Of a stretch of DNA of 64,000 nucleotides, positions 1 through 14,100 are shown piece after piece. Numbering within the stretch: the first letter of the stretch is position 1; every line of letters starts with the position of its first letter. Below the pieces are notes generated by a model. It searched no databases. It had not been told where the DNA came from and saw only the letters and a program-made list of their open reading frames with translations. Made by a program: the position numbers and the translations under genes. The DNA lies in contig JAMKCF010000014.1 of NCBI GenBank assembly GCA_023634235.1, forward strand, positions 5,407,501 through 5,471,500. The letters are read 5' to 3'. The DNA is from Pisaster brevispinus (taxonomy: Eukaryota > Echinodermata > Asteroidea > Forcipulatida > Asteriidae).

Positions 1-76
1 ATATTTTGGAGAAAAGGTTGAAAAATTGTTCAAATATGTATTTGTTGGGATTTAGTGCACATTTGAATTAAGCTTA

Positions 77-693
77 TAGACTGTGTAAGTCTCGCATATA
101 TTCAAACTTCCAGGAGCAATTTGGTCCCTACATGTACCATATTGAGTGTTCCAGGTGCGCGATTCTGTTTCTTCAAATACTTCGTTTAACATAGTACTGG
201 CTGTAAAAATTCTGTTATATGGTTGGGAAAATAAAATATAGCGATGAAATGTTTTATTTGAGAGAAAAATTAATGCAACAAATCAACGAAGAAAACCTGA
301 GAATAAGACTTGACCTCAGTTTCTGGTTATTTGTAAAAAATTAAGAATGTTTTCCAACTGGCCATGTTATCATTAACCTGTGTAATGGTTGCATAAATTC
401 TAGCGTGATTTGCAAATGGGATTAAAAAAAAAAAATGTTTTATTTCAAACATCCTTACAACGCATGGTTTATAGCCTTAATTCGTCTGCCAACAAGTAAT
501 CTCCCAAGTTAAAATTTTGTTTCGATGTTAATTTAAAAAAATTATTTGTATTTTATAAAAGCTGAAATTTTATTTATGCAAATTCGCTATGAGTATTTTT
601 ATTTGCGAGATTGTTGTAAGAACAGAATTGAAAAAGAAGTCTTTGTTTGACTTTTTTTTCCCTTGTTGATATGCGCGAGACTTTCACAGTCTT
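77..693. mobile_element. MITE with TAGACTGTG inverted ends, copy 1
   Basis: The left end TAGACTGTGTAAGTCTCGC (77-95) is matched in reverse by GCGAGACTTTCACAGTCT at 675-692 with one mismatch. The interior is AT-rich and non-coding. Two more copies occur at 5052-5491 and 53322-53428. It lies in the intron before the first visible KDM6A exon. Confidence 0.45.
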
Positions 694-1084
694 TTCTGAT
701 GAGAAATCAAGGTTTGAAACGGAGCAATCATAGCTTGCAGTAGTTCAGACAGAAATATTTAAGAGCCAGACTAACACGGCCTTGTGGTGGGTTGTACTGT
801 TGTATTGCATTGTGAAACCATTAGTTTGTGGCGTGTCGTAGCTGAGCGGTCAAGCGCACCAGACATAGGGAGCATCTCAAAAGTCCAAAGAGTAGGAGGT
901 TGGATCGGATAAATGTCCCAGCGCAAGTACATGGGGCGGAGTGTTGAATGTTTCATTGCATTCAGAAAGCAAACTCCTGTATTCACTCATGGAGAATTGT
1001 TTCCGAAGTTCAGCACATTGTTACGGTCTGGCAGAATGTTGTGGTGATCCAACGAGTTGTGGGCATATGCCTATGGAAATGTTC

Positions 1085-1412
1085 TTTCTGTTGATCCTCA
1101 GAGTGTGGGTTCAAGTCCTGGTCTTGACACTTGTGTCCTTAAGTAAGGCACTCGACCATTATTGCTGTATCCTTCGGATGAGATGTAAAGTCCAAGGATT
1201 CATGTGTACACTTATCATTAAGAAAAAGGGTTTGCTCCGTTGTTTTTGGCATTATTGGCAGCACACTGCGCCGTAGCACCGTGTAAAACCCAATACAGGG
1301 TGCTATGTAAATGGGTCGCAGAATTCAAAAACTGAGCAAACCTGTCTTGAAAACATATTAATAAGCGCTTTGAGACCTTCGTAGATAAAGCGCTATATAA
1401 AAACTGATTAGT
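1085..1412 (+). repeat. tRNA-derived SINE family B, copy 1
   Basis: A B-box-like GGGTTCAAGTCCTGG is followed by a body shared with 2832-3180 and, on the other strand, 41740-42060. The 3' part carries AAGCGCTATATAAA, a tail typical of invertebrate tRNA SINEs. A matching head (GAGCGGTCAAGCGCACC) lies further upstream at about 844-862, so the element may be interrupted. Confidence 0.55.
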
Positions 1413-1549
1413 CCACAGCTGTGCCCTCTCTTACCTTCTAATTCTTACAGTTGTGATATTCCTGAGGCTGAAAGTCTCAGTCGCTAGATTCTGAGTTTGA
1501 TTAAATTTTGACTGACCCTGTCCCTCCATGAATCTGTTCCCTCTTCCAG

Positions 1550-4500
1550 GATGGCTCAATCATAGCTGCGAACAACTCGGTGATAACTCTACCAGGGAAA
1601 CCAAAGCAATCCAGTTCCTGATCAAGTCCCTGGAGGTAGACCCTAACAGCGGCCAGTCCTGGTACTTCCTAGGCCGGTGTTATTCCAGTGGTGGTAAAGT
1701 CCATGATGCCTTTACGTCTTATCGGCATTCTATCGACAAATCTGAAGCAAATGCCGACACCTGGTGCTCAATAGGGTAAGAAGCCTCTCATTGTTTTCCT
1801 TTTGAATGATTAGTTGTGGAAGAGTAGGGGATCACCTCGATGTTTCGAGTTCATTGCAAGTACCCTTGTCTACAATTTAACCACTGTGACTCAGAAGCTT
1901 TAGGAAACCGGATTTGCTCTGGCTTTTGATTCATAGTGATTAAGTTCTCCTTTCAGGCATTGTTAATTTCATCACCAGAAATTAAAAATGATAACAATAG
2001 TAATATTTGATAAGTGGCTATAAGACTTTGGGATGCATCAAAGTGTGAGCTTTATTACTGCGTGGCGTTGAAGCCAGAGGAATCTCCCTGCATTCATAAG
2101 CAGCAGAAGTTAACACTCCCGGCAGTGATTTCACATTCACTAAGGTTCATCTTAAGATGAGTTGTCAGTATTACCTTAATCATTTGTATTGTGACATCAC
2201 ACTTTGCTTAGTAGTTAAGAATGATCGGCACTTAAGATCAATCTTAGCTCTTTGTGAAATCGGCCCCTGCTCTTCTAGGACTGGGGCTCTGTGTTTTTTT
2301 CTTATCCCCCACCAATCCTCAGTACAGGAGACTTGTAGCGTAACATCCTACCAGTTTACAATCAGGACAAAGCAATCGTGGCACTGTGCCTTGACCGGCC
2401 AGCCCTTCATTTAAGCCCACACATGACAAAACTTAAATAACGTTAACTTAAACGTTAACTTAAACGTTAAGTTCTTTATGGAATTAGTTCTCTCTTTCAA
2501 ACTGTTATCAATTTTTCAAAGACATTTCTCATTCGTTCTTTTCAGGGTCCTCTACCAGCAACAGAACCAACCTATGGATGCCCTACAGGCTTACATATGC
2601 GCAGTACAACTAGATAAGTCGCACGTTGCAGCCTGGACAGACCTTGGTATACTATATGAAGCTTGCAGTCAACCGACGTAAGTTTTTAGGCTAAGTTCCT
2701 TGACCCCAAAGAACTTCCCTGTTAAACTGTTTATTTAAACTGTTTAGTTACTCAGTTATGCATCTTTTCAGCTGATCAGCTGAGTTCCCTTTTTTTCTTT
2801 TAATAAAAGTGCGCAGGTCTGTTTATGGTGTGTCTTGTCTGAGCGGTCAAGTGCATCGGACTCGAGCTCTGTTGAATCTGATCAGCAGAGTGTAGGTTCC
2901 AGTCCTGGTCATGACACTTGTGTCCTTAAGCAAGGCACTTGAGCCATTATTGCTTCATCCTTCGGATGGACGTAAAGCTGTAGGTCTCGTCTCATGCATT
3001 GTATAATGCACGTAAAAGAATCCAGTACACTTTTTAGTAAGAGGGGGGTTTGCCCCGGTGTTTCTGGCAGTAGCTGCTGAATGCGCCGCAGCACCTTGTA
3101 AACCCTTATAAGGCACCAGTTATAAATGGGTCTCATAACTCATAAATTTCAAAACCTGTCTTCTCTTTGTTCAAGTGCTTTGAGCAGCTTAGTATGAAGG
3201 GCATTAGCAGTAACTCTGGATATGATGATTTGTGTTTAATGAGTAGTGGTATTCTTGAGTCGAGGTGTAACACTTCAGCGTTGAAGCAAAACTCACTGGT
3301 AACCCACTTCTGATCCAGAACATCGTGACATCGTGATGAAGAAGGGCAAAGTTGCATGCCTGGTTAAATTGTTTGTTTGAACTGTTTAGTTAAATTGTTT
3401 AGTAATATTGTTTAGTTCTCCTTCCTGCAGCGATGCACTGACGTGCTACATGAACGCCTCAAAGTGTGCCAAGAATAACAACGCCACGGCGTTGGCCCCG
3501 AGGATCAAGCTACTGCAGGCGCAGGTCAACGCACTGCCTAATCTACATATGCAAACCAAGTAAGTGAAGAAGAAAATCCCACTTAGAAGCGTGGTAATTA
3601 GTCATTTGTGGTTGAACAAAGAAAACATGACTAGGTCGCGATTTGAACCTGCGACCTCCGGATTAACGTGCTGGAACTCGACCAACTGAGCTATCTTACC
3701 CTTATGTTGGCGGTCTCCCTTTTTTAAAATGGAGTGTAAGCCACAGGTGTGTGGGTGGCCCTAATTGTTGTCTATTAAGCCATTTGGACACCCCTGTATT
3801 TTGTTTTTCAGTTGAAAGCAAATTTGAACTCTACCTTAACAATTTTTCGAGGGAACATGATGTTACCTCAAACCTTACTGGATTGTATCTCCACCATGGA
3901 GAGATTCAAATCCTACCAACCACGATTCAATATGGGTTTGCAACATTCCCTGGAGAGCCCATTGTGGTCCAAGGGAAAATGGTCCACAAGTTATGGTTTA
4001 TACACAGCACCCACCGCACCGATTGTTTAAGTTTGTCTTGGTTTTGCAACGGTCATATTTGTCTGTGTTTTCTGCATAAGATGGTCTTTTATATGTGACC
4101 ATATTCAAAGGTCCCAAACCGCACAGGCGCCGCTGACTTGCTGAGTTATCTTATTTAGTTGACCCTTTTAGGGGGAAAATGGCCTCTTTTTTGCTAACCA
4201 TAGAGGGCGCACTTTATTAAGAATCGGCCATATTGGAATTATCGCTTCGGATGGTTGGCTGTAAGTGGCCAAGTTGAGGTCAAGGTAGGACTAGGAGCAG
4301 AAATTGTCCCCCACCCCCAACAGTGAGTAAACAATTGTGATAATTGTTTTATCCACAGAAGCAAAGCACTGCCAAGCATTGAAGAAGCATGGAGTCTTCC
4401 TATACCGGCTGAGCTGACATCACGGCAAAGTAACATGAACACCATCCAACAAGTAGGTCTTGTTATGTGTTTGTTCAAAAATCATTTTGCCTCAGTAGAA

Positions 4501-7500
4501 TTTAACACCCCATCAACAAATACCACCCTAAACAATTCGTTCTGATAGTGAACACTCAGTGTTCCAAAGAGCATGGCTGAAAGTCAAATGCATATATCTG
4601 CAGTATCAACTTTGAGTGGTCTGATGCACTGGTCTCAAGCTCTGATGTTGTCGGTTCGAGACTCAATCATGGCACTTTAGTCCTTGAGCAAGACACCTGA
4701 CTGTAATTGCTTTCGCCCTTCGCTTAGGACTTAAATGACCACAATAAAAAGTCAATAAAACTCCAGAGGAGTGAATGTTTATATTTTAGATATCATGTCT
4801 TGAACCATACAAATAACCTACAGGTGTAGATTTGCATTGGTTTACAATAATGTTAACCAATATTCACCTGACTAGTCACAATACATAAACCTACATGAAT
4901 GTAGCACTTAGAACTAAAGTTCAAACCATGGATGGCACTGGGTAGGAAACAATTTTTCAACCTATTCTCTCTAGAGCTTAGTTGACAAATCCTTCCAGAT
5001 CTGTTAGGTACAATCAGCAGACGCAGCTGGATGTGTGCAGTTTGTCCAATATAGACTGTGCAAGCCTCAAAATTGAGAAAACAAGTGGAACGAAGACTAT
5101 ATTTTTTGTGAAATCAAATCTTCTTTTAAAATCTATGTTTACACAAATCTTGAAATCAAAGTTACCCTTAGAAATTTGTTATAAATACAATTTCAGTTTT
5201 TTTACTTACTAATTGAAAGTATTGAAAAAAACTTACATTGAAACAAAATTAAAACTTGGGATAAGGATGGTTATTTTTTAGAAACCCCATTTTGGGATCT
5301 CACCCTCAGGTGTGCAATGATAACATGAACGTCAGTCAGCTGGGCAAAACAAGTAACAAGAAATGGAGATCATTAATTTTGTAGCCATAACCAAAGTGTT
5401 TGAAGAAACGAATCCCGCCCACGTAAAACTTACTATGGCTGGGAACAACTTGGTCCCGGAAGTCCGAAACACACAAGACTTGCACAGTCTATGCAATTAA
5501 TTTACTTGTATGATTGCATGTGATAAACTAACTGTTTGCCATTACAGGTGCTAAATATGAGCAACGGCTGAGATACTAGCTGGATCGCCGATATTTTCTG
5601 GCCACTCACTAAATTAATCTGGGGATGTAGTGTGTTTTCCCCCGGCATGCATGATGAATATACACTGGCCAGCAAGTGAACAATTGAAATGTAAAGAAAA
5701 AGATGACAAGGGGCTCGATTTCACAAAGCACTAAGATTCGTCTCAAAGATGAGGTGTCGGTGTTACTGTAGCGATTTGTGTTTATGACATCACATTCTGC
5801 TTAGCAATTAAGGGGGACATGTCTTGAGAGCAGCCTTAGCTCGATGTGAAACCGAGCACTTCTCCTGTAAGCAAAGTTTAGGCCCAGTGAAACGATGTGA
5901 GTCCTTGAGTCTGGTGGAATTAAAGTCATTTCAGATTTACAGACTAAACATCGGGAGAACTTCTGGGATTTACAGCGAGGCCCTCTGTTCCAAATTTGAC
6001 CAGCTTCAATTCTTTGAAAGTGGAACTGTCTTTACACCTCTAGTTTGTTAAAACTAATTGACATGATCTGAGGAGACTCTGTTGAGCTGATGTCGTTTCA
6101 TATTATTAACATCTCCACTGTGTTTTACATAGATAGCTTTGTATTTGAAAAGAAGGGGCTGATCTCAAATCTTATGATGAGAAATTCTAAACCCTAAATT
6201 TGAATTCAACTCAAAAGTCCTTTTTTTCCCTCGTGTAACTTTTTCTGCAGGCTCGCATGATTCCACCCTCTGTGGCTGTCACCAAAGCCATGCCTCCCCC
6301 TCCCTACCCAAACCAACTAACCAATCAACTCACTGTGCCCAATACCGCTGCTGCTGCCGCTGTTGCACCCAATTGCCTCCAGACGCCCGTCTCTATGGGT
6401 GGGCAGGGTACCACCTCATCCACCCCTCAGCCCGGCAATGCACCCAAGCGCCGAAAAAGCTCTGCTTCACAAAAGAAGAAGGTTAGTTCCCCATTAGTCA
6501 GTTAGTTTTCATGATCCTTGCTTTGCTAATAAATCATTTAAAAAGAAGGTAACTTTGAAGACCGAGGGGCCTTTTCCAAATATGGGCTTGGGGTCTGGTT
6601 TGGTTCCGGCATCAACTTTAGAGCAGTGTGCCTTTTGCATGGTGCTTCAATGGAAAATGGAGCCAGAAGCCAGAGCTGAAGCCAGGGTTTGGAAGAAAAT
6701 CCCAAGGTTCATGCTCTTTTGAGTGTGTGGATTTTTGATTTTGGAAAACAACTGGAATCACTTACTTCATTAATTTATTTGTTTACTTTTTTGGTAAATG
6801 CAATGTGAGTCAATAGAACATTATAATGACTCAAGTAAGATTGTTTTTTTGAAAGCCAGCATTGGTTTTTGCTGTCATCATCTGTAATAGTGATTTTTAC
6901 ACACAGGAACCTACATTTGGTCCTTTTGCCCTAAGAGTGCGTTGCGCTTGTTACATCGACCGAATATATCAACAAATTTGGTCATCATTTCCTTATGTTG
7001 GACAGTATGATAGTTAAATGGTGGTGTGTTGTCATGATCATATCAAGCCTGTGGCTGCACATGGAATTATGAACTCTAACCCAGGTACTGCATGCACACG
7101 TGCAACTGCTGTTACATTACAACATCATGATGACAATGGCGATTGTGATGTGACGGTCAGCGTGCGCGTTCAGCTACTGGATTAAGAGTCTATATTTCTA
7201 TGTACAGCCACAGGACTGCTATGATCTTGACGACAGTCCCCTTTAAACAAATTGAAAGTATCAAGTCAGGGAAATCCTTCATTACACTGTGCTGCTCACC
7301 ACGGAACTCTGCACTTATATTTGTTCTTATGACCCCATGGAATCATGCACTTTATGGAGCCGAATTCTGTGGTAAAGCATTGTCGTGAAATGGGGCTTGG
7401 ATTTCTCTGACCTGTTGTCAATGTGATGTAACTATTGTATTGCCCCTAAACAAGTTTTTAGCATGGTCTGTTTCGATTTAACATTTAATTAACAAATGGA

Positions 7501-8080
7501 ACCAATTACATGGTCATAGCTGGTTTTGTTTATCTTGTGATGTTTCGTCAAATGTTAAGTTTTGCATAATGCATTGATGTTCTCGACAAATTACAAATCA
7601 AGTTTCTTACTGTGTGTGTGTCTCTTTCCATGTACCTCGACAGTCTTCCACCTCAGTAGCTGAGCTCCTGAGTATACAGCAGCAACAACAGCAACTGCTG
7701 CAGCAACAGCAGCAGCAGCAGATTCTCCAGCAGCAGAGTAGTGCACCCAACCAGCCCCCACAGCAACAGCAACAACAGCCTGCGCCAACCCCGGCACCAC
7801 CTGCACCTTCTCAGCAGCAGCAGGCGCCGTCACCGCCATTGTTCTACCTGACGCCGCAGCAGGTGGCGTTACTGCAGCAGTTGCAGCAGAACCAGGCTAA
7901 CCTGAACCCAGAGCAGACAGTTGTAATGCAGCATCTGCAGCACAGCCTTTGGCTAATGCAGCAACACCATCAGCAGGTATAAATACATACATTTTTTTGA
8001 TTTGATGTTTCGTACGAATCATATAACTATCATGTTTTCTAATATTGGACATTACCATTTCCTTAATATCCCTTTTGTTT

Positions 8081-8122
<42 letters not shown>

Positions 8123-11100
8123 GTTTGTTTGTTTGTTTTTTTTGGGGGGATGGGTTTATTAGATAGGGTTTTCTACATGTAACCATCATGGAAAGTTTTC
8201 TAACAGGAGATGAAGCAGTATCCCTATCCCAAGTGGCAGAAATTTATTACTGTGCAGACATCTCGGATCAAAACCAGGGGCTTTTTCTCACACCTTGGCT
8301 TAGACTAGAGGCTTTGTTGGATGTTAGAGCTTTGTGCAAAATGCATACTGCTTCAAAGACAGAGCCCAAGTCTAGGTTTGGAAAAGACCCCAAGTTGCTA
8401 AACTTGGGATTGAAGGGAATGCAGACTGGCCACCTTTTCTTGCTATGAGAATCAATGTACAATATTGCTGTTTAATACAAGTTACGTGACCGAGATTAGT
8501 GGCAGCTTGATAACAGGCACAAACTCAGTGCAGCCCTTTTTCAGTATCTAGTTCACCTTTGCAAGTCATATTCTTACTTTGTTTCCCCCAGATGTTGAAA
8601 ATGCATCAACAGATGCAGCAGCAGCAACAACAGCAGCAGGGTGGGCACCAGCAACTCCCAACAAATGGTGCAAACGGTGGACAGCAACCTGCTCAACACC
8701 ACCTTGGAAGCCTTCCCAGTTTAAACCAACTTGGGGATCCAAGTCCCTCGAACACTCAGTCGCGGGCTGCCTCAGCAGGAACGCCCACGGACGCGCTACC
8801 TACTTCAAATGGAAACATGAACTTTGATTTACTAAGTCGGACATCTACAGGAAGGAATGTGGTAGCACCGGGCGCGGGTATCGCCACAACAGCCAACGGA
8901 GGAGGGCAGATGGTGTGCACGGGTGGAGCATTTGTACCCTCAGGAAATACCGTCTCCAGTGTTGCGGGATTTGGAAACCTAGGCATTGTTGTGTCCAGTG
9001 CAGCATCGCAAGGAGTGAACTTTGCACGGCACCCTTCCCCTGCCAGCACACCGAAAATCCAGGAGTTATTCAATAATCAGGCTGTACCTCCGGTCTCACT
9101 GCAGAGCCGCTCTGGTTCAGCCTCCCCTCTTCATGTGCCAAAGAGGATTGTAACTCCACCGGGGTCTGCTGGCAGCCCTGGGCACTCCCAGACTCCCCTC
9201 CAGAAGACCATGGACTTCCCGGCACCCAATGTGGTTGCCCCACAAAACATGGACATGAATCAGAAACTAGCCGAGTTCAAATCCAGGACTGGTGGCGTGG
9301 AGCCCCCAAGCCTCATGTCCCCTCAGGAAATAGCTGATTCCATGCTGGCGCAGCTCTCCCACACGGACACTGCCACAAGCAAAAGCAGTGGGACCTCCTT
9401 TATAGGTGGGGCTAGCTCCCCCAGCGTCAACAATGCCTTGTCTGGTGAGAACCCTGCAGGCTTGAGACAACACAGTAGCGCAGGCAATGCATTCTTCAGT
9501 ACTATGCCACATGGCATGGGGACAGGGACAGTGCATGAATCAATTAGCTCCATCAAGCAAGACGGTGGCAGCAGTGGGATCTTCAAGACCCCGCCACCAG
9601 TCACCTCCAGCATCAACTCATATGAGAGCATCCTCTCGCAAACATTCCACTCTGGCAACGTCGACAGCAAGCCGAAGACTCCAGAGCACCGAACTGCTGG
9701 GCTTGGCTCATCGGGGATGCACCCCCCAAGCTCTGTCCACCACCACTCCTCATTGGATGGACTGAACAATGTCATTTCGGGTTTGAGTAGCCCTGTCTCG
9801 AACTCCATGTCCTCCTCTCCCATTCATGGGTCTCAAAGCACTACCTCATCAGGTAGTGTAGCAAGTCGCTTGTCGCAGATAGAGAATGCACCCAAAGAGT
9901 TTGGTTTGAATGCTATGTCTGGCATTGGATCGCCGTCTGGTATCCCGGCTCTCAGAAGGAGTAGTGGCTTAGAGACATGTGTACAGAATCATGTCAACGG
10001 AATGGGAACTGGTCAATATGATCAGGTATGTAAATAAATTTGTGGCCCGCCCTAAAATATTTGTTTGAAAATGTAAGCGAGTAGTGTTTTTTCCCGATTT
10101 CAGCACCTCAACATTAATGTAGAAGAAAAGGTCAAGTTATTGATTCAGGGGGCTAATGAAAGGATGCAACTACTTCCTAGTACACTTGTGTTTTCATTTT
10201 ACTCGTTCTTGTTACAGCACCTCTCTATAAACACATCCAACGCGGCGGGCCCAGGTAGCCATTCAACTTCCCCCTGCCTGTCTCCATCCGGACTCTCCAT
10301 CTACTCCAGCTCCGCTAAGGTCCTAGAGGCGTGCCGGAAGCTGGGCAAGAACGGCCTGCGGAACAACAGCATCCTACTGGAGAAGATGCCCCCGCCAGCT
10401 CCCCCAGAGCCACCGTATCCACCCCTTCCGAAAGACCAACTCAACCCAGCCACACCTAGTGTTTACGTGAGTATAGAAGGAAATGCAGCAAAGCCATCAA
10501 AAGTTTATTTAAAATTGGCATGAGAGTAATAAAACAAGAGTAACAATTAAGAACTCACTCCCCTGCAGTGAATTTAATAATGAGAAGTCCCCTCAATCCA
10601 CTAAGCGAAGGTAGTAGTCCCGATTGATTTCCTACCTCTCAGCTAGTAGGCCTACTTTATAAGCAGAAAAGTTCTTTTCAGAATTAAGTAATCTCCTGAA
10701 TTCGGAAATCTACTCCAGGGCACTAGAACAAATCTACTCAGCAAAGTAGATATATACACATGGTGTTACCGCAATCTGAGTATACGTTGATACCTCACCA
10801 TGCAATGCCTCAAAACCCATATAAGAGTAACATGTTTAAAATATTGGGGAAAAATATGTGCGCCATTAAAGATACTGCCGTCCATCCAAAAGGGTCAAGA
10901 GGTCAGGTTACATTTGAGTAAAGATAACACTGATACACTTCGCTGTTAAAGATTTGAGTCACCAGGAGACCTACATTTATTAAGGTCAGGGTTTTGGAAT
11001 TATGGAACTGAATTAAGTCGTCTTATTTAAGTGTTGTTGTCTAGTTGCAGGAAGTAGAAGAGCCAGGCAGGATATTTTTCCCTATTTTAATCTGATTTTG

Positions 11101-14100
11101 ATCATATTTTTTGCTATGTGAAAATAAGAGTATTGTTAAAAGGTGTAAAAAAAGCCTGTACCATATGTAGGTCGGCCCTTGAACTTGATAGCATTTGTCA
11201 GTGTTTCATCGTAGGTAGTATGCCGTGCTTGAGAGCTCTGGGAATGGAAAGTGGGTCATGCGTGTGTTAATTACATTATGCCCTGACGTTCCATTGGATT
11301 AGTGGAGTGTAGGGCATTAGCAGCAGCTCTGGATGTGATGATTTGTGTTTAATGAGTAGTGGTATTCTTGAGCGGAAGTGTAACACTTCAGCGTTGAAGC
11401 AAAACTCACTGGTAACCCACATCTGATCCAGAAGCCTGCTTGGGACTGCTGACTGCAACAACTCCTATCACCTATTAAAACAACTGCTTTCCAAAGTGTA
11501 CAATATCCGTTGTATTTTGTTGATATTGTTGGGAGAACTTTGTGATAGGGCTTTGGAATGTTGTCCCAAAGTAAAAAACAATCAGGGCGAGATTTCATGG
11601 CATTGTTGACCCTGGAATTCTACGCTTACAGACTTCACAGGGTGCCATAAGAGCAGAATACCTCACTGAGCAGAGCATCATGAAATTGCATGTCAATCAC
11701 TTTGCATTTTCAATGGCCATGTCACACAAGGCAATTTACAAGTTACCAGTTCCAGGCAATCTCCAATAAGAAAATTGATTTGTATTTCAGATTTCTCATT
11801 ATTTTCTTGAATAGAATGTCTCGCGTGCTGCTGAAGTGTTCCTTGTGCTATGGCCTTTTAATATCACTTTTCTAGGGCTTATGTCATAAAGCTTGTACAT
11901 GCCAAAATTTGCTAAGTATTCAATGTAATGAAGAATTACCCAGCTTGGCAAAAACCGGGTACCAACGAAATATGCATTATTGTGGCTGGTGCCCGCTACA
12001 GTCTCCTGACAATGACTAGAGCACACTGGTGGAAATGTTGAGAACAAACCAACCAGGGCCCAATTTCAAGGCTCTGCTTACCGCCGAATTCTGCGCTTGC
12101 GATCACCATTCTCCACTTACTGTGCAAGCGTCGAATTTCTGCGCTAGCTGTGTAAGCAAAGAATACCTAGTAACGTGGAGTACGCACGCGCACAAGCAAA
12201 AATTCTCTGCTAACCTGTGAAATACGCCGATTCTTTGCTTACGGTAAGCAGAGCCATGAAATTGGGCCCTGGTCTTTTCAGAGCCGACACAGGAGATTTG
12301 TACTTTGTTTATCGAAGAGAAGTTTTACTTTATATTTTGTTTGGCAATATTTTGTGTGGTTTTATTAAGTTCTGTTTGGTGTTAATATCCGCAGGTGGAG
12401 ACGAAAGATGATGCATACTCACCAGCCCTAGCAGAGTACTGCAAATCTCCCAATCAGCCAATCACGGTGATCCGTGGCCTGGCCGCTGCCCTCAAGTTGG
12501 ATCTGGGCCTGTTCTCAACGAAGACACTTGTAGAGACGCACGGTGATCATCCTGTGGAAGTGAGAACACAGGTATAAAGGAAAACAAACTTGTAGATTTT
12601 ATTTTGAGTTGTGTAATAGTATGTTGTACTCTGACCCTAATTCCCTTGAGTGATTAAGACCGCCACTAGGCTTTGCCTTTATAACTTTTTCTAAAAATAT
12701 TGGCAATTAGAATCAAGGGAAGAAACTTTTTACAAAGTTTCTACTTTTCTTGTTATTATGCTGTGACATTGTATTGGATTAGTGGAGTGAATAACATATA
12801 AGCAGTAATTCTGGATGTGATGATTTGTGTTTAATGAGTAGTGGTATTCTTGAGCCGAGGTATGACACTTCAGCATTGAAGCAAAACTCACTGGTAACCC
12901 ACTTCTGATCCAGAACATTGTGATGTAGATAGCCTGCTTGGAACTGCTGACTGCACTGGTCTCCATTTACGGAGGGTGTTTTTGTTGTAAACTAATGATG
13001 GGTCCGGATTGGTGGCAGTGGGTGTTGGTTTAGGCTTGAGCGTATTTTGATCAAGCTGCAGCCACTAATTCATACATGGCCTCATTACCTTTACAGAGAC
13101 AACAGCCACCAGATGAGAACTGGGATCAGGCGGGTCTGAAGAAGGTCTGGAAATGTGAGAGTAGTCGATCCTTCTCTACCATCACAAGATATGCTCAGTA
13201 TCAAGCCTCATCCTTCCAGGAAAGCCTTAGGGTAAGATATCATTTATTTGGCTAGAAACCCCTCTGGGTCATTACGTGTCAATTGTACTGCATATCAAAA
13301 AGGAACACTTCGGTTTCATGGAGGACATTTTTCTATCAGTTTTCTCATTACTCCTAACAAATTGAAATATGAAGTGCATATGTGTTTTCTTTATGGAGAT
13401 TGCACTAAGCTTGGTGGCTGTAAATTGCCCTGTGTGGCATGGTCCTTGAGGGTGTAGGTATTAGGTAGTTTGTGATTGGAGTTTCAAGAAGTTGTACAAA
13501 CATACAAGATTGCTTGGATGAGGACATCATCAGGTAATTAAGTCGTGGTTATGAACAGAAATTGCGTGGAAGCAACTTGATGATTGGGTTATTCAGAAAA
13601 AGAAAAATGTAAAAAACTCCAGTTAAAAAATCAAAATAAAATCACTGTCTCATGTCCTATTAGTTCCGTCAGAGAAAATTTATGACGTTAATGATCACCT
13701 TTATTTTGGGGGGTCGGGGGGTGGGGTGGTTGAGACTCCAGCTGGCAGCTGACATACCACATCATTTCCCAAAGTTAACATAGTTATGAGTATGCGCACC
13801 TGTCTGAGAACAATGGATTTACGTGGTAGGTTTGCTGCCACCTAGTGTCCCTAGAGTTCTGATATCATACTTGGCATAAGGTAAGCGAATCGCAGCTTAT
13901 GTTTTCTGGATGTTTTCTGGATGTGATGATTTGTGTTTAATGAGTAGTGGTATTCTTGAGCGGAGGTTTTAACGTTCGCGTTGAAGCAAAACTCACTGGT
14001 AACCCACTTCTGATCCAGAAATAATTTAATATTTAAAGTTCCGTTTAAGAACAGTAGAAAGGTAACTCAAGAAAAGAAAATAGTGCAGTTCTTTCATCGG

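Noticed and set aside
3611..3732. Possible functional tRNA gene on the minus strand.
   Set aside because: A and B boxes are present but the acceptor stem does not pair and the same unit with a fixed tail recurs elsewhere, so it is a SINE.
3751..4098. Overlapping plus-strand frames of 72 and 115 codons between KDM6A exons.
   Set aside because: They do not continue the KDM6A reading frame, show no similarity to UTX, and the flanking exons join in phase without them.
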